Assembly: GCF_017742245.1 (NCBI RefSeq)
Contig: NZ_JAGHKO010000001.1
Coordinates: forward strand, 2,881,061-2,945,060
From: Niastella soli
GTDB taxonomy: Bacteria; Bacteroidota; Bacteroidia; Chitinophagales; Chitinophagaceae
Direction: 5' to 3'
Length of the DNA stretch: 64,000 bases
The notes beneath the pieces were generated by a model. It had not been told where the DNA came from, searched no databases, and saw nothing but the letters and a program-made list of their open reading frames with translations. The translations under genes and the position numbers were made by a program. Below, in pieces: positions 18,501 to 26,482 of this stretch. The number at the start of each line of letters is the position of its first letter. The stretch's first letter is position 1.

Positions 18501-19027
18501 TTCAATTCTGATTCACCCTGCCAGTTCACTTCCTCCGATTCGTAATTGATGCTGGTAACAACAATGTTCAATTCAATTTCATCTATCCCGTTTAATTTGA
18601 ACTCACCGTTTTCGTTGGTACTGGTTTGCTGGTTTCTGCCTTTTATGGTAATGGTTGCACCCGGTATAGGTTCTCCCTGTTCATTTAATATTTTGCCCTT
18701 AATATTGGCGAGTCTTTTACCAATGGCGGTTTGTCTGCCTCTTGGAATAACAGTTACTATTTTGTCGATAATGGTATAGGTACAGGTCTGGTACCTGAAA
18801 AATTCATCAAGCAGTTGTTCAACGGTGACGTTGGTAAGGTGAATATTTACAGGCTTTATTTGTGAGGAAATGGAGTTGGTGTTGAAGATGGTATAGCCTG
18901 CCTGTTTTTCCAATACCTTACGCAGCTCACTAATGGTTACATGTTTTTTGGAAAAGGTGATCTGAGCAAGTGCGGGTACACTTGTAAGCACATAAGCAAG
19001 GATCAGAAAAGCAGTTATGTGTTTCAT
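15563..19027 (-). CDS. SusC/RagA TonB-dependent receptor with STN signalling domain
   Basis: From ATG 19027 the protein has 1154 residues. A strong GGAGGAGG Shine-Dalgarno about 8 nt upstream, rare in this phylum, decides this start over the in-frame ATG at 19114. Order: signal peptide (VPALAQ), STN domain (ITFSKKHVTISELRKVLEKQ and VTVEQLLDEFF), carboxypeptidase-regulatory-like domain (GKILNEQGEPIPGATITIKG), plug (NIAIRGRSTIYANANPLIVI, SITVLKDADAASIWGAYSGN), and beta-barrel. The STN domain is the part that contacts FecR, so this receptor should signal as well as transport. It is followed by SusD and preceded by fecR and an ECF sigma gene. Confidence 0.94.
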   Translation of the reverse strand: MKHITAFLILAYVLTSVPALAQITFSKKHVTISELRKVLEKQAGYTIFNTNSISSQIKPVNIHLTNVTVEQLLDEFFRYQTCTYTIIDKIVTVIPRGRQTAIGKRLANIKGKILNEQGEPIPGATITIKGRNQQTSTNENGEFKLNGIDEIELNIVVTSINYESEEVNWQGESELNVRLKQHVSELNKVQVVSTGYQKISKDKTPGSFVKIDNELFNRRVSTNIVDRLEGITSGLVFNKNVNTTTNQTNIAIRGRSTIYANANPLIVIDNFPYAGDINNINPNDVESITVLKDADAASIWGAYSGNGVIVISSKKGKYNQPLKLSFNSNVTVGQKPDLFYRPILSPADYVDVEHFLFDSGFYNFQESNQLRPVLSPVVEILIKERDKVISHSEAERQLNELKGQDTRKDLDKYFYRSSVNQQYALNASGGSANNNYYLSLGYDKNLANLIRNDYDRLTLTANNSFTWLKKKLEFNTGIIYTDTRVQNNNTGLPNLILPYLDLVNKDGNAVTVPADIRQAFKDTAGRSYPDQPYLLDWDYKPYNELKYSNNLTKTTDYRINADIKYALFKGLNAAVLYQYNKGFVDQENYNSQQSYFTRNLINQFTEFDTAGQVIRHIPLGGILDQNTVKYEAHNVRTQFNYNTNWYNRNHTTYHQITALAGAEVRGTKTFYEGLRTYGYNINLPALSPVDYENPFPLYYAPFATKKIEYRNSSRTQTDNYVSYYLNAKYIFQRRYILSGSIRKDESNLFGVKTNQKGVPLWSVGASWEINQEQFYQITWLPYLKLRITNGYKGNVDRTVSAYTTASIDAVNYYNILSASIDNPPNPSLRWEKNHMINYGVDFATKKGILEGSLEYYTRKGIDLIGNSPLDPTTGVTTFRGNTADMKGKGVDIMLRSKNINKQFKWISTLLLSYTVDKVTDYKVQQSAVWYYCEPQYMSPLKDKPLYSIYSLRWMGLDPSTGDPRGYHNKELSTKYSDITLSSDLSELIYRGPANPVYFGSLRNNFSYKQVELSFNISWKLGYYFRRPSINYTDLFNGRSRGNPDFEQRWQKPGDENFTSVPSMVFNESAYRSNFYAYSDVLIEKGDHFRLQDIQLSYQVNKSETRWLPINQFRIYLYANNLGILWKANHAGIDPDYISGIPAPRTIAAGVKIDF

Positions 19028-19245
19028 AATCAGAACCTCCTCCAATTGCGAAATGCCGTCAGAAATACACTTTTCGTTGCCACCTTTATTTTGTGTAAAA
19101 ATAAAAATAGTCAACCAATTGCTCGAATAAACCGAGAAAAGTTGACTAAATATAGCATTTCCCCTTATGGGTAACTACCTACAATATCCGATTGATGAAA
19201 TTATAAATTCATATTGAAAGCGCGGTTAATATATAAAAAAATTAA

Positions 19246-19295
19246 GCCACCTTACTGCGAACCATGAGCGAGTAAGCTCATGGTCGCAGGGTAGC
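19246..19295 (-). terminator. Strong hairpin between fecR and susC, terminator or attenuator
   Basis: On the minus strand a long near-perfect stem forms: outer GCTACC/GGTGGC, then CTGCG/CGCAG, then inner ACCATGAGC/GCTCATGGT around a 6-nt loop. Its minus-strand T run is TTAATTTTTTT (about 19234-19245). It would end or attenuate the sigma/fecR transcript before susC, implying a separate susC promoter. TATATTTA at 19154-19147 (minus) is a candidate -7 box, one mismatch from consensus. Confidence 0.7.
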
Positions 19296-19410
19296 TTTTG
19301 GGCTCAACGCTGGCCATTTCGTTAAATGGAAGAACAGCGTTAGATGTGGTTTAATGATTAACGGGAGAGCAATTATTTTTACCCTATTATAGGTGTTGTT
19401 AATACGTTGA

Positions 19411-20691
19411 CTATGACGTTACTATGATCGTTCTTTCTTTTTCGTTCAATCTGGCTTTTATATTATTGAGATTGAGCAGCCTGATTATGCTTTCAATACT
19501 ACCGCCACGGGGTAGTTTTCCTTCAAACGCGATCTCAGGCTTTTTTCCCTGATATACAATATTTACATCATACCAGCGGGCTATTTGTCGCATAGTGTAT
19601 TCGAGGTCGTGGCCGCCAACCGGAATATAACCGTTTGTCCATCCAATTATATCTTCTGCATCAACATGTTGAACTGAGATGTTGCCTGCACCCAGTTTTG
19701 CCTGTTCACCGGGGTGTATAGTTTGATAACTGTTGCCGGATGTTACTTTTACCTTCCCTTCAACCAGGGTTGTTTTGATAGCGCCTTCTTCTGTATACGC
19801 CATTACGTTAAAATGTGTGCCCAGTACTTCCACTTCGTTTCTGTTTCCGGCAGGAGTGTTTATTTTAACGATAAACGGAGTTTTGGCTGGTTTACCTTTT
19901 TCCTGTTTTACGCCAGGCTGGATCTGAGGGTTCACTTCAAAATAAGCTTCGCCGGTGAGCTCAACAATTCGCTCGTTCCCGGCGAAGGCTATAGGAAAAC
20001 GCAATGATGAAGCCGCATTCAACCATACTTTACTTCCGTCAGGTAAAGTGATCGTATATTGTCCTCCTCTCGGGGTAGTAACCGTATTATATAAATCGGT
20101 TCCATTGTTAAGTCCATCAGAATCCGGCTTCCTGTTATATATTAACCGTCCATCAGTCTTGGTTATCTGCATGTGCCCCTGATCGGCCAGGCTCCCGTTC
20201 TGCACAGTATTCAGCATGATCGTTTCGCCATTGGCCAGCGTCAGTGTGGCTTTATTACCACCAGGAACGATCCTGGATTTTTTGCTACTATTGGAATTGT
20301 TGTTTTTGTTGTCAGTATTGGCTGTTTGGTTGGATGTTTTCTGGATGGTAAAATACCAGGTGCCAGCCAACACAAGCAAGATGGCAGCCGCAGCAGCCGC
20401 AATTTTGAAAAATGGTAATCTGGTCGTTTTCTTTTCCGGATAGAGATCTATCAGTTTGGCGCCACTGTTGATCCGTTGCACCGTTTTTTTCCACATTGCT
20501 TCACTATCAGCACTTGCATAGTGCTTTAATTTTTCCCGCAGTTCATTTTTATCAGTGATCTGCTTGAAAAATGCATCATTATGTTCGGATTCTGCCCGCC
20601 ATGCGTTAAGCTCCTTTTCTTCTTCCGCACTTATCTTCTCTTCCAGGAACTTCTCTATCAGACTTGTGATCCTATTTACCTTTTCCTGCAT
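19411..20691 (-). CDS. FecR family anti-sigma factor
   Basis: The 426-residue protein has a cytosolic N-terminal region with an anti-sigma-like helix set (1-80), one membrane helix (FFKIAAAAAAILLVLAGTWYF, 94-114), a periplasmic FecR domain (YTITLPDGSKVWLNAASSLR, ELTGEAYFEV, VEVLGTHFNVMAY), and a C-terminal STN-like region (DLEYTMRQIARWYDVNI). It would hold the sigma factor at 20839-21483 until the STN receptor signals. The gene lies 147 bp after the sigma gene and before susC, the normal Bacteroidota order. Confidence 0.93.
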   Translation of the reverse strand: MQEKVNRITSLIEKFLEEKISAEEEKELNAWRAESEHNDAFFKQITDKNELREKLKHYASADSEAMWKKTVQRINSGAKLIDLYPEKKTTRLPFFKIAAAAAAILLVLAGTWYFTIQKTSNQTANTDNKNNNSNSSKKSRIVPGGNKATLTLANGETIMLNTVQNGSLADQGHMQITKTDGRLIYNRKPDSDGLNNGTDLYNTVTTPRGGQYTITLPDGSKVWLNAASSLRFPIAFAGNERIVELTGEAYFEVNPQIQPGVKQEKGKPAKTPFIVKINTPAGNRNEVEVLGTHFNVMAYTEEGAIKTTLVEGKVKVTSGNSYQTIHPGEQAKLGAGNISVQHVDAEDIIGWTNGYIPVGGHDLEYTMRQIARWYDVNIVYQGKKPEIAFEGKLPRGGSIESIIRLLNLNNIKARLNEKERTIIVTS

Positions 20692-20838
20692 AATTATGGT
20701 ATTTAAAACTTGAGAACAAGGCCTTTATTTCACATGGAAGCGCCAAGCTCACTGAGCCTTTTAAACCCACTTATATAAAAACAACGAAGGGGTATTTTTG
20801 ACAAAAAAAATGATGAAAATAAATAAAGGTACTTGTGG

Positions 20839-21483
20839 TTAGAGTATATGTAAAAAAGCCGTTATGTTTTCGGCGATGTGTTCAGATCTCACCTTAAAAG
20901 CAATAGACCCGTTGAGGCAAAGGCTAATAAACACAGCCACCAGTAATCTCTTTTTCAGCAATTGAATGGCCCGCCTTTTCTGGTTTAAGACATTCCGGGG
21001 TGTAATGTGTAGTTTTTCTGCCACCTCATCGGTACTGGCGTCTTCGAAATAAATGAGTTTAAAAATGGTTTTGCATTTGTTGGGGAGGGTTTCGATCAAA
21101 GGATATATTTTTCGCAACAGTTCGCCTTCTATTATATCTGTTATTATATCCTGATCGTCTTTGTCTTTTTGCAAATAAGACAATTCGCTTTGGGATGCAG
21201 TTCTTCTTTGAATATGCCTGAGGTAATTTAGGCTGGCGTTGCGGGTGGCAACAAACAGGAATGCTTTTATGTGATCTTCGGTCTGAAAGTTCTCATGCCT
21301 TTGCCAGAGTTTTGTAAAGGCCTCAGAAACAATATCTTCAGCCTGCTCTTTGTCCTTTACCAGTTGCATGGTGCTGGAAAAAAGTATCTTGTTGTAGCTT
21401 TCGAAAATTGTTCGAAAAGCATCATTGTTCCCTTGATTAAATGCTGCGAGCCAATCATCCTTTTCTAATAATTTCTTCTTCAT
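20839..21483 (-). CDS. ECF RNA polymerase sigma-70 factor
   Basis: The 214-residue protein has sigma region 2 (FRTIFESYNKILFSSTMQLV, DKEQAEDIVSEAFTKLWQR) and region 4 (LPNKCKTIFKLIYFEDASTDEVAEKLHITPRNV, positions about 140-172). Sigma2 and sigma4 without regions 1 and 3 define ECF sigma factors. With the downstream FecR and STN-type SusC it makes a FecI/FecR-like cell-surface signalling unit. The C-terminal tail after region 4 is hydrophobic (LLVAVFISLCLNGSIAF), as in many Bacteroidota paralogues. Confidence 0.94.
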   Translation of the reverse strand: MKKKLLEKDDWLAAFNQGNNDAFRTIFESYNKILFSSTMQLVKDKEQAEDIVSEAFTKLWQRHENFQTEDHIKAFLFVATRNASLNYLRHIQRRTASQSELSYLQKDKDDQDIITDIIEGELLRKIYPLIETLPNKCKTIFKLIYFEDASTDEVAEKLHITPRNVLNQKRRAIQLLKKRLLVAVFISLCLNGSIAFKVRSEHIAENITAFLHIL

Positions 21484-21850
21484 CTGGTTTCAATTTATGA
21501 TCATCTGTATCGGGGACCGATATGGCAACATATGTCTAACCACCTTGCCGGTGTTTACCGAAGGTCAATAAATGATAAGGTTAATGACTATCAATAAATT
21601 GCTAATGGTACAGGAATAACTATCCAGTTTCAAAATAACGGAGGTTGCTAAAATCAGGGCAGTTCGTGGAACCAGAATTGCACGTTACCCGCTTCATCCC
21701 GGAAGCAACTAACGGCGGGATGCAAGTTTACAAAAATATATTAAAAATTGACTTAAGTGTTTCCTCTAATTGCCAATAAATGGTTTAACTGATTTTTCCA
21801 GTGAAAGCACGGTAGGGGGCTTTTGTCAGGAAATGGTAAAAAATGGGCGG
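21484..21850. other. Intergenic gap between ECF sigma and MBL genes
   Basis: A 367 bp spacer. I see a CATCCCG/CGGGATG inverted repeat (21695-21701 and 21716-21722) that could end the minus-strand MBL transcript, though it lacks a good T run. A plus-strand frame at 21770-22078 overlaps the MBL gene and looks like a shadow. Confidence 0.45.
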
Positions 21851-22660
21851 TCAGAAGATGGAAAGATGTCGGCTGATGGATTTTTCGAAGATGGCGCGGG
21901 CGCCCTCGGCAATATTCATCCATTCAAAGGCGCCGTACATGCCATCGAATGGAAGGGGATGTACCCGTTCATAAATAAACTCAATATCCTTTTGGGGCAG
22001 GGGTATATGATTAGGATAACTATACATGAAAGACATATGCCGGCGGCTGGGCGCTATGTAAATACTGTCGCCGGTTAGTAAACAACCCGCTCTGCCATGA
22101 TCGGGTAAATGTAATACGGTGCTTCCCGGAAAGTGCCCGCCTACATGAACAATGCTGATATTGTCCCATAACTTTTTGGAAGCGCCATTCCATAATTCAA
22201 TATATCCACCGGGATCTTTAATCCATTCTTTATCATTGGCATGTAAATAAATAGGGCAATCAAAAGCGGTAGCCCAGTCCTGCATCAGGCTATAATAATG
22301 CGGGTGCGAAATGGCAATGGCGCTGATACCTCCCAGCGACCTGATAAAAGCAATGGTTTGGTCATCGATAAATGGAAGACAGTCCCACAATACATTGCCC
22401 GAAGAGGATAACACCAGATGCGCTTTTTGTGCTATGGCGAATGAAGGGATTATCCTTAAATCGTATATTGTTGATAGTAAGCGGGAAAACCGGATGGTAC
22501 TTTTAGTGGCCAGTTCATTGTAACTCGTCCAAACCTGGCCGGTAAAACCCAGGTATTGCCGGTCGTCTGCACAGATCTCGCAAATGGAAGGAATAATTGA
22601 AGTGCCATACCGAACACCACAGGTGTTGCAAATGTTCTTTGCCGAAGGCGAAATAATCAT
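21851..22660 (-). CDS. MBL-fold protein with N-terminal zinc ribbon
   Basis: The 269-residue protein opens with two CxxC pairs (CNTCG near residue 11 and CEIC near 27), then an MBL core: GNVLWDCLPFIDDQTIAFI, ISHPHYYSLMQDW, HVGGHFPGSTVLHL and LLTGDSIYIAP. In this family the usual HxHxDH reads HPHYY, so the Asp/His metal ligands of the second site are missing. I recall the same HPHYY in related proteins, so it is a family trait, not damage. Enzymatic activity is uncertain; one metal site may remain. The gene is monocistronic and divergent from the short-ORF/MOSC unit. Confidence 0.8.
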   Translation of the reverse strand: MIISPSAKNICNTCGVRYGTSIIPSICEICADDRQYLGFTGQVWTSYNELATKSTIRFSRLLSTIYDLRIIPSFAIAQKAHLVLSSSGNVLWDCLPFIDDQTIAFIRSLGGISAIAISHPHYYSLMQDWATAFDCPIYLHANDKEWIKDPGGYIELWNGASKKLWDNISIVHVGGHFPGSTVLHLPDHGRAGCLLTGDSIYIAPSRRHMSFMYSYPNHIPLPQKDIEFIYERVHPLPFDGMYGAFEWMNIAEGARAIFEKSISRHLSIF

Positions 22661-22877
22661 AGAAAAGAGTTTGCGTAGAATTCTGCAATAGAAATTCAGA
22701 CTTTTACCAATGTTATCCGGATCGCACTAGTATTTTAATATCAGGTTTTCTGATAATGCAAAGTTAATACCAGAAATTTTTTACTATGAAAAGGCAGGCA
22801 ACAGCAACAAGATCAGCCACAAACAATTTTTATGAAATGGCACCTGTTTTTGCTAAAAGTAAATGACGTTTTTTGCG

Positions 22878-22885
22878 TATATTTA
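22878..22885 (+). promoter_or_regulatory. Possible -7 box TATATTTA before the short ORF
   Basis: TATATTTA differs from TAnnTTTG at one base and sits 28 bp before the short ORF. A TTTG at 22849-22852 is 25 bp upstream, slightly longer than the usual spacer, so support is modest. Confidence 0.35.
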
Positions 22886-22912
22886 CAGTTCACCAAAGAA
22901 AAGGAGGTATTC

Positions 22913-22960
22913 ATGAAATCTACAGAATATTCATGGACACTTTCGGTTAGTATCGCCTAA
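22913..22960 (+). CDS. Possible 15-residue leader or micro-peptide
   Basis: A 15-codon ORF (MKSTEYSWTLSVSIA) starts 5 nt after an almost perfect Shine-Dalgarno (AAAGGAGGT), unusual in a genome where most genes lack one. Its stop is 43 nt before an intrinsic terminator (23004) that itself lies just upstream of the MOSC gene. It may be a leader peptide controlling attenuation, or a separate micro-peptide gene with its own terminator. I do not recognise the peptide. Confidence 0.45.
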   Translation: MKSTEYSWTLSVSIA

Positions 22961-23003
22961 CTGGAGTATCGATCCATCAAAATATCTGCTGACAAGTGTC
23001 AGG

Positions 23004-23036
23004 ATCCCGACGGTCACCGTCGGGATTTTTATTTTA
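23004..23036 (+). terminator. Rho-independent terminator or attenuator upstream of MOSC gene
   Basis: ATCCCGACG/CGTCGGGAT is a perfect GC-rich stem followed by TTTTTATTTT. It ends 10 nt before the MOSC start codon. Such a position suits attenuation of MOSC expression or the end of the short-ORF transcript. A short alternative pairing (GATCC 22971-22975 with GGATC 23002-23006) could compete with the stem base. Confidence 0.8.
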
Positions 23037-23046
23037 CCTTAGCAGT

Positions 23047-23874
23047 ATGCTTACAGTGAGCGAATTATATATCTACCCCATAAAATCATTGGGCGGCATT
23101 TCCCTGAACAGCGCCACATTGACCGATCGTGGCTTTGAATATGATAGAAGATGGATGCTGGTTGACGACAATAACCAGTTCATTACCCAGCGGGAAGTAA
23201 ATGCCATGGCTTTGTTGAAAGTGCAGATCACCGAACAGGGACTTTTAATACAGAATAGCCGGGTTAAAGGAGAGGAGTTGCTGGTCCCTTTTGAACCCAC
23301 TACCAACGAAACTTCCATGGTTACGGTTTGGAGCAATCATTGCCGGGCCCAACGGGTAAGTGCCGAAGCCGATACCTGGTTCAGCAAACAACTGGGCATG
23401 TCCTGCAAACTGATGTATATGCCCAACAGCACCAACCGGTTTGTTGACGGCCGGTATGCACACAATAAAGAAATTACCAGTTTTTCAGATGCGTTCCCGT
23501 TACTGTTGATAGGCCAGGCTTCGCTTGATGATCTTAACAACCGGTTAACGGACCCATTGCCCATGAACAGATTTCGACCCAATCTGGTATTTACCGGTGG
23601 AACTGCTTTTATGGAAGACGATATGAAACAATTCACCATCAATGGCATCACCTTCTTTGGGGCGAAACCTTGCGCCCGTTGTGTAATTACAACAATCGAT
23701 CAGCAATCAGGGGCAAAGGCTAAAGAACCGCTGAAAACACTTAGCACCTATCGTATGAAGAACAACAAGGTGCTGTTTGGTCAGAACCTGTTGTATAAAG
23801 GCAATGGAATAATAAGCGTTGGTAATACTATAACTATACACGAAAAAGGAGCTGTGGAACTATTGCCTGATTAG
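23047..23874 (+). CDS. MOSC domain protein (YcbX/mARC-like)
   Basis: From the ATG at 23047 the protein has 275 residues: an N-terminal MOSC beta-barrel (LTVSELYIYPIKSLGGISLN, FEYDRRWMLVDDNNQFITQR) and a MOSC domain with FRPNLVFTGG, FFGAKPCARCVITTID and GKNLLY-like end. The Cys in PCARC matches the molybdenum-ligand cysteine of mARC/YcbX proteins, which reduce N-hydroxylated compounds. There is no ferredoxin domain, which E. coli YcbX has, so an external electron donor would be needed. The upstream in-frame start at 22996 lies inside the terminator and is unlikely. Confidence 0.88.
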   Translation: MLTVSELYIYPIKSLGGISLNSATLTDRGFEYDRRWMLVDDNNQFITQREVNAMALLKVQITEQGLLIQNSRVKGEELLVPFEPTTNETSMVTVWSNHCRAQRVSAEADTWFSKQLGMSCKLMYMPNSTNRFVDGRYAHNKEITSFSDAFPLLLIGQASLDDLNNRLTDPLPMNRFRPNLVFTGGTAFMEDDMKQFTINGITFFGAKPCARCVITTIDQQSGAKAKEPLKTLSTYRMKNNKVLFGQNLLYKGNGIISVGNTITIHEKGAVELLPD

Positions 23875-24018
23875 TGACCGTTGCCTTGTTTTTATTTTTC
23901 TACATCTGAGGAAAAATAGCAACATAGTAAGTGCAAATGATGAGCTGCCTGGTATGAAAAAATGTGGTCTGTTTTTTATACTATGTAACGCCCTGATAAC
24001 TTACTAAATGCACATTTC

Positions 24019-24240
24019 ATGAAAAGGAATAATAAACAACTCAGTTCCCTTCCGGCCGCCATTGAATCCACAACGCTGAGAATGGTTTATAAGAACGAAG
24101 AAGTAATTGCTGAGATCCGTAACACGGCTGCCGAAAAAGAAACGATTGCCCTCAATGCTCCTGCCAGGCTGTTCAAAACGGAACCACTTCCCATGTTCAA
24201 TGATTACAAGATCAAGGCAAAGGACCACGATCCTTTGTAG
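24019..24240 (+). CDS. Small hypothetical protein
   Basis: A 73-residue protein with balanced, protein-like composition (LSSLPAAIESTTLRMVYKNE, EVIAEIRNTAAEKETIALNA), no signal peptide and no membrane segment. I do not recognise a family. It follows the MOSC gene by 144 bp on the same strand and precedes a 1.7 kb gene-poor region. It could be a real small gene or a degraded one; composition favours real. Confidence 0.55.
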   Translation: MKRNNKQLSSLPAAIESTTLRMVYKNEEVIAEIRNTAAEKETIALNAPARLFKTEPLPMFNDYKIKAKDHDPL

Positions 24241-24591
24241 TCTGCTATCTTTTAAAATTATACTGTGTTTTTATTGGTTGTTTCCGGACGTTCATGTGCA
24301 CGCCGCAATCGTGCTGGTGAATGTGTGTGAAACTGTATGTGCAGTTGCCGTGGAATGCTCAGGCAATGGTCTGGTAATGGTCTAAGAGTGGTCAGGGAGT
24401 GCTCAGGCGGACTAGAGTCTCCAGAGCACCCTTAGAGTACTCTAAGGCAATATCCAGGCTGTCTGGCGACCAGTTTGCTACCTATCCCCGCCATTTTCAC
24501 ATCATTATGTTACAACAGTCAGCTGCTTTTGTGCTTAAATCATTGGTTTGTATGGGATTGCTTCGGTATAGAGCTGGGTTTGCGCCCGACT

Positions 24592-24667
24592 TTGTTCGGA
24601 CTTTGTTCGGGTTTTCCCTGTGTACACCCGAACATTCCCAGGGAGAGTCCGAACAAAGTCCGAACAA
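24592..24667. repeat. Large inverted repeat built from CCGAAC units
   Basis: TTGTTCGGACTTTGTTCGG at 24592-24610 is matched exactly by its reverse complement at 24649-24667, giving a 19-bp stem with a 38-nt centre in which TCCCTG and CAGGGA can pair as well. Further CCGAAC copies follow near 24626, 24670 and 24702. There is no T run, so it is not a typical terminator. Confidence 0.85.
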
Positions 24668-24770
24668 CACCCGAACCAAATGCGCAGCAAGACCGGAGCA
24701 ATCCCGAACAGAACAGGCATGTCTTATACTGAAAAAACCTTACAGGTGGGAGAATAAATACAGAATTGAC

Positions 24771-24857
24771 TTTACAGCGTTTTACAATGATACGGATATG
24801 GCTTTACATTTTCAATTTACGGTTATAGCTTTACATGTATACTGCTAAAACTTTACA
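24771..24857. repeat. Series of TTTACA motifs
   Basis: TTTACA occurs at 24771, 24781, 24803, 24830 and 24852 and TTTACG at 24816, with gaps of 10-27 bp. Three copies read (G/A)CTTTACAT. The spacing is roughly in multiples of 11 bp, which would place several copies on one face of the helix. It may be a binding array or degraded tandem repeat. Confidence 0.5.
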
Positions 24858-25654
24858 TATCAGTGTCTTGATTAGGATTGGTTCGTTGTTTTTTAGTTTT
24901 TGGTTTCCATCTTTTCTTGAGCGTTCCTTGTTGCAAATGTGCCTGCTGTGGAGTGTCTTACACTGAAAAAGTTTGACAAAAGCGGATATTGTTACGGAAT
25001 ATGGTTGACAGCTGTAAAAATCACAAAAGTTGGGGTTTAAACATAACTGTTTGATATGGTGGTAAAAGCGTAATAAAAGCCGGGCAAGCCCCTAGTCAGA
25101 CATAGTGCAGACTCTAGTGATATATATCACTTATATACTACATATCCCACCAATAGGCAAGAAATACCCCATTAAAATGCCACTGAGCAGTGGCCTTTTG
25201 GTGGCATTTCGGTGGCGTTTTGGTGGCGTTTTCAGGCGGGAAATGGCCTGTAGGACTACATCTGGAGAGAATCTGACTGGAAGTAAACAGGAGGATGACC
25301 AGGACTTCACTACCAATTAGCCTTGTCATAGTATGGTTTTACACCTCTACCGGTAGCATCTAATCGATAAAAGGCATAAAAAGCCTTTGGTTACGCCAAA
25401 TGATGTTGGGTTTGTTAAGGTAAAATAAGGGCCAGAATGGTTTCTTATGGTGTTACAGGCAGGTTTTGCCAGGACAGCCCATATCTTCTTTTTAAAAAAC
25501 ACGTTTACCATTGACCTGAGCGCGTGTCCGCCTTTGGTGGATAGCGAAAGTCCCTTGCCGTCTGCCATCTACCATCTACCATCTGCCCATTCACGAGGCC
25601 CTTATTGCCCATTGCCTATTCAATGTCGTTTAGTTAATGCGTGTTTTAAGGAGT

Positions 25655-25766
25655 CCCCTCCTGGGAGGGGTAGGGGTGGGTTTATTCTAGATTAATCAAA
25701 TTAATACCCATCCCTATCATCAGTCTTTATGTGCGGCACGCTGCGGCCTCCCGATGCATCGGGAGG
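25655..25766. repeat. Two GC-rich palindromes (25655-25670 and 25747-25766)
   Basis: CCCCTCC/GGAGGGG at 25655-25670 and the perfect 20-bp palindrome CCTCCCGATGCATCGGGAGG at 25747-25766 are intergenic hairpins without T runs. They resemble the palindromic elements at 39758, 42814, 45794 and 59427. Confidence 0.7.
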
Positions 25767-25935
25767 ATTTAGCTCTCCTATTCGCTTAACTAAAATGACA
25801 TTGATTGCCATTGCCTATTGCCCTGCCCCTGCTGCCTTTTCAAAACGTTAAGGAATTCCTAAACACCAGCGCTGTATCTTCATGGCTGCAACAACCGGTA
25901 AAAAACCGATGTCAACACCCTTGAAAATTAAACTC

Positions 25936-26472
25936 ATGAAACTACCATTGCTAACTGCTGCCGGCATAGGGCTATTCGTGTGCCTGAATAGCTGCAACCC
26001 GCAGTACGAGAGCCCCCCTAGCGGTGAAACCCAAGCCTATGTGCCGGTGTATAAGTCGGACGTTGAAAAAAGCGAGATCACTGTTTCCGATGCACGATCA
26101 ACCACTAACGCGGGTAAAATATATGCCTGGGGCAATTACATCTTTCAGAACGACCAGAACAAAGGCATTCACGTTATAGATAATTCCGACCGGTTGCACC
26201 CGCAAAAGATCGCCTTTCTGAACATTCCCTTCAATACCGAATTTGCCGTAAAGGGCAGTTTTATCTACGCCAACAATGGGAACGACCTGGTAGTGGTAGA
26301 TATACATGATGTGAAGCATCCGGTGGTGGTAAAACGGATGGAAGATGCCTTCCCCTATGTTGAACAAAAATACCCGCCGCAACCTGGTTATTTTGTTTGC
26401 CCCGATCCTGAAAAAGGCATGGTGATAGATTGGGAATTGCAAATGGTTAAATCCCCTAACTGCAAACGCTAA
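25936..26472 (+). CDS. LVIVD repeat lipoprotein
   Basis: From the ATG at 25936 the protein has 178 residues with a lipoprotein signal (FVCLNSC) and LVIVD-type beta-propeller repeats (YIFQNDQNKGIHVIDNSDR, FIYANNGNDLVVVDIHDVKH). Such repeats occur in secreted Bacteroidota proteins of unknown ligand. Two in-frame ATGs further upstream (25882, 25909) would hide the signal. It is the first gene of a tight three-gene operon with 26483-27226 and 27226-27906. It is short for a propeller, so it may work together with the next protein. Confidence 0.75.
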   Translation: MKLPLLTAAGIGLFVCLNSCNPQYESPPSGETQAYVPVYKSDVEKSEITVSDARSTTNAGKIYAWGNYIFQNDQNKGIHVIDNSDRLHPQKIAFLNIPFNTEFAVKGSFIYANNGNDLVVVDIHDVKHPVVVKRMEDAFPYVEQKYPPQPGYFVCPDPEKGMVIDWELQMVKSPNCKR

Positions 26473-26482
26473 AAATAGTAAC

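Larger units (their letters stand above)
24241..25935. other. Gene-poor, repeat-rich region of 1.7 kb
   Basis: No frame here looks like a conserved protein. The stretch contains GGTCT/GCTCAGG-type short repeats at 24355-24450, a 19-bp inverted repeat (24592-24667), a TTTACA series (24771-24857), a 16-bp palindrome AGTGATATATATCACT (25116-25131), a GCCACTG/CAGTGGC hairpin (25179-25194) followed by GGTGGCRTTT repeats to 25232, TCTACCATC repeats near 25565, and palindromes at 25655 and 25747. Open frames such as 24399-24848 lie inside repeats and read as low-complexity. No transposase trace was found. Confidence 0.6.

Noticed and set aside
21770-22078. 102-codon plus-strand frame
   Set aside because: Antisense to the MBL gene, whose motifs are clear on the other strand.
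24399-24848. 149-codon plus-strand frame and overlapping frames on both strands
   Set aside because: All run through the CCGAAC inverted repeat, which keeps several frames open; no protein-like conservation pattern is seen.
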